From Hofstenia miamia (lineage: Eukaryota > Xenacoelomorpha > Acoela > Hofsteniidae): a stretch of DNA of 64,000 nt. Numbering within the stretch: position 1 is the first letter of the stretch; each line of letters opens with the position of its first letter. The position numbers and the translations under genes were made by a program. The DNA lies in the NCBI GenBank assembly GCA_900660155.1, contig CABFPE010000517.1:95107-159106 (forward strand), read 5' to 3'. The notes beneath the pieces were generated by a model. The model had not been told where the DNA came from and searched no databases. It saw only the letters and a list, made by a program, of their open reading frames with translations. This document shows, piece by piece, positions 58,701-64,000 of the stretch.

Positions 58701-60411
58701 ATGATGCCCTCACGCGATAATTCCGGCCGCAAAAGGGATGCCATATGGGCCGAATATGATGAAATTAATACGTCAAGGGTAAAATGCAGGCACTGCTCCT
58801 ATGAATGTGCCAATTTGGTTGCCAGAATGAAGAAACATTTCAATGAATGCCACGAAATTCAAATATCAGAAGCAAATTCTTCGCCAGCAAGACGTCCACG
58901 TCCAGCGTCGGGGAACATGGAGTCCAGTATTATTCGAACAACCCCAATATGGCCCTTAAATTTGATCAATTGATTGGGAAGTTTTTATATACGTCCAATA
59001 CCCCTTTCGCAGCTGTCGAATCTATCCATTTCAAAGTGAGTCCACTTATATATAAGTATAGCGCTGTAAAAAACAGTTGTTTGAATTACAATTAATTATT
59101 TTAGAACATGATTTCTGCTTTGCACCCTGGGTACGCACCGCTCAATCGCAAAAAAGTAGCAAATGAGATCCTTGACCAAATTCATGATGAATTGAAGACA
59201 AAAGCGAAAAATAAATTAGAAACACAAAAAGTTACTTTAACAGTTGATGGGTGGTCCAACATTTCAAATAAGCCTATTATTGGTTTGAGCGTCTCTCATT
59301 TGGGGAAAAATTACCTAGTGAGCACAGTCGATACATCGGGCAACCCACATACATCTGCTTACTTGACGTCAATTGTGGAAAATCAAATTGGACTAATTGA
59401 AAATCAATACGAATGTATAATTATTGGGCTCATTACTGATAATGCGGCAAATATGAATTTAATGAGGAACATGGTGGTAAAAGATTCAAATATTATTGCC
59501 TACGGCTGCGGTGCGCATCAATTGAATCTGTTAGCAAAGGACCTCTATCCAGAATCAATTGTGAAAAAATTATTGAAATTGCAAAAATTTTTCGCAATGC
59601 TCATTCACCTAAAGCGTGGCTTGAATCTATTCCTGGGTCGACAAAGCCTTCTTTGCCCTCACACGTTCGTTGGAACAGTGTTCTTAAGACTTTGGAGTGG
59701 TACATAAAAAACTGCCAAAATTTAAAAAGTGTCATTACAAATAACACAATTTTTTTTACATCTGGATCCAATGCTCGTCAAATCAAAAATTATATATGTG
59801 ATCTTGCACTATTTAAAAACGTAGAGGATGCAATAAAAGGTTTAAAGCCGATATCAATTGCCTTGAACGAGCTTCAATGTGACAGCGTTTGTGTGGCAGA
59901 TGCTGTGGAATCGTGGAAAAACCTGGAAAATAATTACAGGAACCAAGGAATTGAAGCCCGAGAGTGGCTGGAAATGACCGAAAATAGATATAATTCATCT
60001 ATTCAGCCTGTATGGTTTGTCTCTAACATTCTCCATCCGAAATATTTTGGTGAGAATTTAACCGAATCGGAATGGAAAAATGCTATGGAATGGGTGAAGA
60101 ATAATTACGAAGATCAATACTCTGATTTTGTTAATTTTGTTGGAGAAGAAAAAAATGTGATCAAGACAAATTATGAAGCTGCTCCCAATTGTAAAGTGGT
60201 CAACTTTCTCAAGACACAAATGTTGTGTGGACTGTTCCCAAGAGCATTGATTGATATGGAATCGACTATACTAATTTTGCCACCCTCCAGTGCCGGATTG
60301 GAAAGAATATTCAGTACTATGGGTTATGTCCACACGGAGCTGAGAAACAGCCTTGGAAACGAAAAAGTTCACAAACTTGCATTTTGCTGTCGGCTGCTAA
60401 ATGACAAATGA
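58701..60411 (+). CDS. hAT transposase with BED zinc finger, near-intact
   Basis: Cut-and-paste DNA transposase acting in the nucleus on the element ends. Exon 1 starts at ATG 58701 and ends at AAA|GTGAGT (59035). A 69-nt intron ends TTATTTTAG at 59103. The BED finger CRHCSYECANLVARMKKHFN lies at residues ~35-60. Exon 2 has TVDGWSNIS with the first catalytic aspartate, ITDNAANM with the second, CGAHQLNLLAKDL (the hAT C-x2-H motif), HVRWNSVLKTL, and the C-terminal dimerisation part SSAGLERIFSTMGYVHTELR. Two shifts are visible. One is near 58944, where one A is missing relative to the first copy. The other is in the A-run at 59564-59569, after which the frame moves to the one ending at TGA 60409-60411. 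Both are in homopolymers, so sequencing error is possible. Confidence 0.9.
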
Positions 60412-61188
60412 ACTTAATGAATTTAAATTTTGATATTTTTGACTTGTGTGACATGTCTAAAAAAATTTAATTTAAATTCTGAAAAAAAACATGTTTTAAA
60501 CAAAAAAAACAAATAAAACCGTTTTTTTTGTTTTTTTTTCTAAAAAAAACATAATTTGACCAGCCCTGATCTCAATGATATGCCTGGCATCTGATTTATT
60601 TAGTCTTGATATTATGTAGTTTTTGACACCAAATGGATTGTTAGTAAACTTATTCATGCTTCTTTAATTGTCAACTTCTGGATAGTGGTTTTTTTATCTT
60701 TATTGCAGTGTTTTGAACCAAATATGAGAAGCATGCAACATGGAATGGGCGCGGATAGAGCTGTTTCAGAGTTCCAATCGCACACTTCATATATGAATCA
60801 GCATCAGAAAGCAATAAACAATGTTTTTTTTTCTTTGTATGTTGTACTATCATGCAATTTGGTTGGCTTAGAAGAGTCATGCCGACTATGAGTGAATGTA
60901 AATGATCGTGTATTGTGTTGCTAGAAATTCAGCAAAAGTTTATTTTTAGTTGACCTAAAAAATTCATATTGGGCTGGGGCTTCCCTAAAAGAACCTTCTA
61001 TTTTCACGTTTCAGGCATTTTTCCAAAGTAATCTAAAAGTTGACTTTATTGAATTTTAACCGCCTTAGTTATTACTAATCCCAGTAACCTGAAGAAGTAA
61101 CCTCAAATTAGTTACTAGTAGCATTACTAGTAATTTACTAGTCAGTATATATACTAGTAAGTAGTAACCTGCCAACTCGAATGATGAA

Positions 61189-61486
61189 GCATATGCCACT
61201 TTGACACTTAATTGCGGTTACCTAATGAATCGTTTTCATGGAAGGCAAGGAAAGCAAACAGTCAAAATTTGTAAGTGAGCTAATATTTAATTAATGTTTT
61301 TAGTTACTTCTACTAAAATGTTTAACAAATAATGATATGAATACGTCAAAGTTAAATACTATATTAATTTTATCTGTAAATCATGTAAATATTCATTAAA
61401 AAAATTTTAAAAATTTCTTCAAAAAATCCCTAAAATTATATCGACAAAGCGCCTCTGTAAATAAAATACACTCTTATAAGTGTATG
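61189..61486. other. Interval without recognised gene
   Basis: AT-rich, ending in AAGCGCCTCTG and a run into (AT)n. Confidence 0.45.
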
Positions 61487-61815
61487 TATATATATATATA
61501 TATATATATANNNNNNNNNNNNNNNNNNNNNNNNNNNNNNNNNNNNNNNNNNNNNNNNNNNNNNNNNNNNNNNNNNNNNNNNNNNNNNNNNNNNNNNNNN
61601 NNNNNNNNNNNNNNNNNNNNNNNNNNNNNNNNNNNNNNNNNNNNNNNNNNNNNNNNNNNNNNNNNNNNNNNNNNNNNNNNNNNNNNNNNNNNNNNNNNNN
61701 NNNNNNNNNNNNNNNNNNNNNNNNNNNNNNNNNNNNNNNNNNNNNNNNNNNNNNNNNNNNNNNNNNNNNNNNNNNNNNNNNNNNNNNNNNNNNNNNNNNN
61801 NNNNNNNNNNNNNNN

Positions 61816-61842
<27 letters not shown>
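61487..61842. repeat. (AT)n microsatellite containing a 305-base gap
   Basis: AT repeats at 61487-61510 and 61816-61842 border N at 61511-61815. Open frames through it are meaningless. Confidence 0.98.
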
Positions 61843-61846
<4 letters not shown>

Positions 61847-64000
61847 TGCTGTAGTAATATGTGGTTTAGTTATTCTTGTGATTGACTCAAAAGCCATTTT
61901 AGCGAAGGGGATAAATTTAATAAATGTGTACAAATAAAAGACTGATATTGTAAATGGAAGATTTGAACTTTGCTAGCTTTTTTGCTTCATGAAAAATTGT
62001 TCGATTTCAATTATGAGAGATGGTAGAACTTTGTTTTTAAAGTAAAATTGTGTTTTTATAATGACCAGCGTGATGTGACCAGTCATTTATCTTTCAATTT
62101 TAAAGGATCAACTACTCAAAACCTATCCGGGTTTCGTGGATCACATTTTGTCACCCTGTTGCAACTCTGATTTTTACCATTATATAGTCAATTATAATCA
62201 CGTAAAAAATTCTAGAAGTCTTCCAAGCGTTGTGTAATACACCGCCATGTGACCTGAAATTTTTTGATAAAAAATGTGTGATACCACCTGGTGATAGAAA
62301 TAAGCAGAAATAAGTGTATTTTGAGGGTAGAGCTATAAGTGTGGGATTTTGTGGAAACGTCTCTTAACTAATTTATTAGATAGCTTATCGCAGCGTGGAA
62401 GCAATCTATGAACTTCACTGAAGCAAATTACTCTGAAATTTTCTATTGTGTTAGGAATAAATTGGACAATTTTAGAACTTTCCTAATGTATTAAATTTTA
62501 TGTAGATACATTTTGAGATCTAAACCATTTTATACGTGCTCGTGCTATGAATACATAAACAACAGTTGAAAGCCATTACAATAATCTCCTCTAATTCCCA
62601 TTTTTTCTGCATAATCTCTTCGGATTGTGTGGGATGTAAATCGTCAAGTAGTCTATTTGCTCGTCACTGCTTTTAAGTGCCGCTCATTGAAAATTCTTCA
62701 TTAAATCCAACTTTCCAGTAGAATTTCCTCTAATTACTTCCCTCGTCATTCCCATTTATCAGGTCATATTGACTCTAAAATAGCTAATGCGTTTCACTTT
62801 TTATATTAATTTCAATTTTGATATCCACAAATTTCTACGTCTTGCAGCACAAGGACATCCTAATGGCTTTTTAATCTTTTCCTGGTTATCTGATAAAAAC
62901 TTATACGCATCAACTTCTTGAAAATTGTGTGTTTTATATTTTCATATTCTTCCTAGCGCAATAGTGCTTTATTTCTGAAAGCATGGTTTTCTGTTTTACG
63001 AGTACAACTTGGAAAAAGTAGGGTAATTGGTCATTCTCATAAGCAATACGTTTAGATTAGTTTTGTTTTCATCAATTTTATGAACACTTTGATGCCTTTG
63101 AAGTTCATTAATTAGAATAAATTGTTGAAGATTGGTTGGGAGATGTCTCTTTATACTACGGACTTCTATGCTACATATATTTAAGTTCGAGTGAATACTG
63201 TAAAACTAATGCGAAAAAATCGCGATTCCCGCTAAATTTCGGACAGCTTTCAGTCAAATGCAATGTTTAGAATTTTCCAAAGCAAAAGCGGAATATATAT
63301 AGATCTCTGTGAATTTGTCATTCGAAATCGAATTTGTATTTCGGAAAAGAGGCATTCACTTTCTTTCATTATGGCTCCACTCATGTCTATTTTCCAATAC
63401 TTTCAAGATCAGCCAACTGATGCAAATACGCATTTCAGCAACCCACCAGAGGAACTGGACTGTGGTTTTAAACAAATCATGCTGTTTTTTTCAAGTGTAA
63501 TACTTTTGTTTGTTTGAGAACGTATGTTCTCAAAGTGGACAAAGTGGAAAGTTTTCAAGTTAAAGTGATGGTCCATATTTCATAACTCTAAATCATTTAT
63601 TAAAAAAACGTTTCCGCGTGGTCAATATTGTCGTTTATTTTTGATGATTACTTAAACCTAATTCAAAATCCGTTACTGTCAATTACAATTAGGATTGAAA
63701 CGCATTGAACAGATTGTTTATATTCGTTTACGATTGCTTAACTCCAAGGGCCTCACTAAGTTGAAAGACAGTTTACGCTTTTCCAGAGCCTTCTAACCGA
63801 CAGCGAAAGTAATTGCTTTCGGTGTAAGCATGGCAAAGTATTTTAAATATTTTAAACTTGTCTAAACTCCCGCCTTTTGTTTAAAACCTTGTCTCCTGAT
63901 CGATTATCCTTCACTCGCTTTATTTTATTAAGTCGACAGTTGCTGTAATATTTATATCAAACGTTTTATTCCTCACATCACTTTACTCGTCTTTTGTGGA
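61843..64000. other. Interval without recognised gene
   Basis: The 63263-63517 frame (+) includes MAPLMSIFQYFQDQPTDANT followed by a hydrophobic C-terminus (MLFFSSVILLFV). I know no such protein and see no splice or promoter context. CACCCTGTTGCAACTCTG at 62154-62171 looks like one end of a hAT-type miniature whose partner I could not find. Confidence 0.4.

Larger units (their letters stand above)
57136..60568 (+). mobile_element. BED-finger hAT transposon nested in another hAT element
   Basis: Starts CAGGGCTGGCCGAAAAAAAA and ends with the complement of CAGGGCTGGTCAAATTATG. Both sides have the perfect 8-bp repeat ATCTCAAT (57128-57135 and 60569-60576). CATGTTTTAAAC occurs inside both ends. 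It encodes a hAT transposase with an N-terminal BED zinc finger and one small intron. A 932-bp block (57594-58525) recurs at 58527-59458 across a single N, so the true length is probably about 2.5 kb. A low number of lesions and a perfect duplication suggest recent activity. Confidence 0.92.
56668..61180. mobile_element. Non-autonomous hAT-type element split by another hAT
   Basis: Starts TAGGGTTGGCAAATTGTGG and ends with the complement of TCGAGTTGGCAGGTTAC. It is flanked by a perfect 8-bp duplication ATGATGAA (56660-56667 and 61181-61188). Its own DNA is 56668-57135 plus 60577-61180, about 1.07 kb; the rest is the inserted hAT transposon. The ends carry subterminal palindromes of the TTACTAGTAA type, especially 61108-61162. 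Short frames such as 56982-57164 resemble no transposase. Confidence 0.88.

Noticed and set aside
61419-61933. Long frames through 61.4-61.9 kb
   Set aside because: They are translations of (AT)n and N.
63263-63517. 84-codon frame with hydrophobic C-terminus
   Set aside because: No known family, no splice or promoter context and an overlapping frame in another phase.
1-64000. tRNA, rRNA, snRNA or CRISPR structures
   Set aside because: Reading both strands I saw no A/B-box tRNA pattern, rRNA segment or regularly spaced direct repeats. The tRNA-Trp matches are primer sites of LTR elements. A covariance-model scan would settle it.

Overview
The window is AT-rich invertebrate-type animal DNA dominated by transposable elements. 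Evidence for this is the mix of families: Gypsy-type LTR elements primed by tRNA-Trp, R2/NeSL-like and CR1-like LINEs, Tc1/mariner, several hAT families and a TTAA-flanked piggyBac-like element, set among many (AT)n microsatellites and a GT-AG intron inside a transposase. I cannot name the species. No host gene is certain; the best candidate is a tiny signal-peptide-like first exon near 40.4 kb.

Layout. 1.5-2.0 kb: a miniature LTR element (two ~190-bp LTRs, tRNA-Trp primer site, ~190-bp interior). 2.3-16.0 kb: a broken Gypsy-group LTR retrotransposon on the minus strand with gag, protease, reverse transcriptase/RNase H and integrase regions, plus a ~2.8-kb third coding region of unknown nature between integrase and the 3' LTR. 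Two single-N joins (2695, 10785) sit inside it next to duplicated blocks, so part of its layout is probably made by assembly. 18.5-20.8 kb: two LINE remnants on opposite strands. 21.4-21.7 kb: a Tc/mariner remnant. 24.4 kb onward: scattered small inverted-repeat elements.

32.7-39.6 kb is a transposon nest. An ~875-bp inverted-repeat element full of TTTGGCAAAT-type motifs lies between two (TA)n runs. A hAT-type miniature family with GAGCCG-rich ends has three copies; one of them holds both a second copy of its own family and a separate hAT transposon with a coding remnant. The 8-bp target duplications let the order of insertion be read directly.

42.3-43.3 kb: a TTAA-flanked, hairpin-rich element. 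46.6 and 50.7 kb: small hAT-type miniatures. 51.4-52.9 kb: a complete-length Tc1-like transposon with an inactive transposase and doubled binding-site-like repeats at each end. 55.4-56.3 kb: a much older Tc1-like element. 56.7-61.2 kb: a non-autonomous hAT-type element split by a BED-finger hAT transposon (57.1-60.6 kb) whose transposase is nearly open and has a small intron; a single N at 58526 marks another probable false duplication. The remaining intervals, which are long, show no gene I can support.
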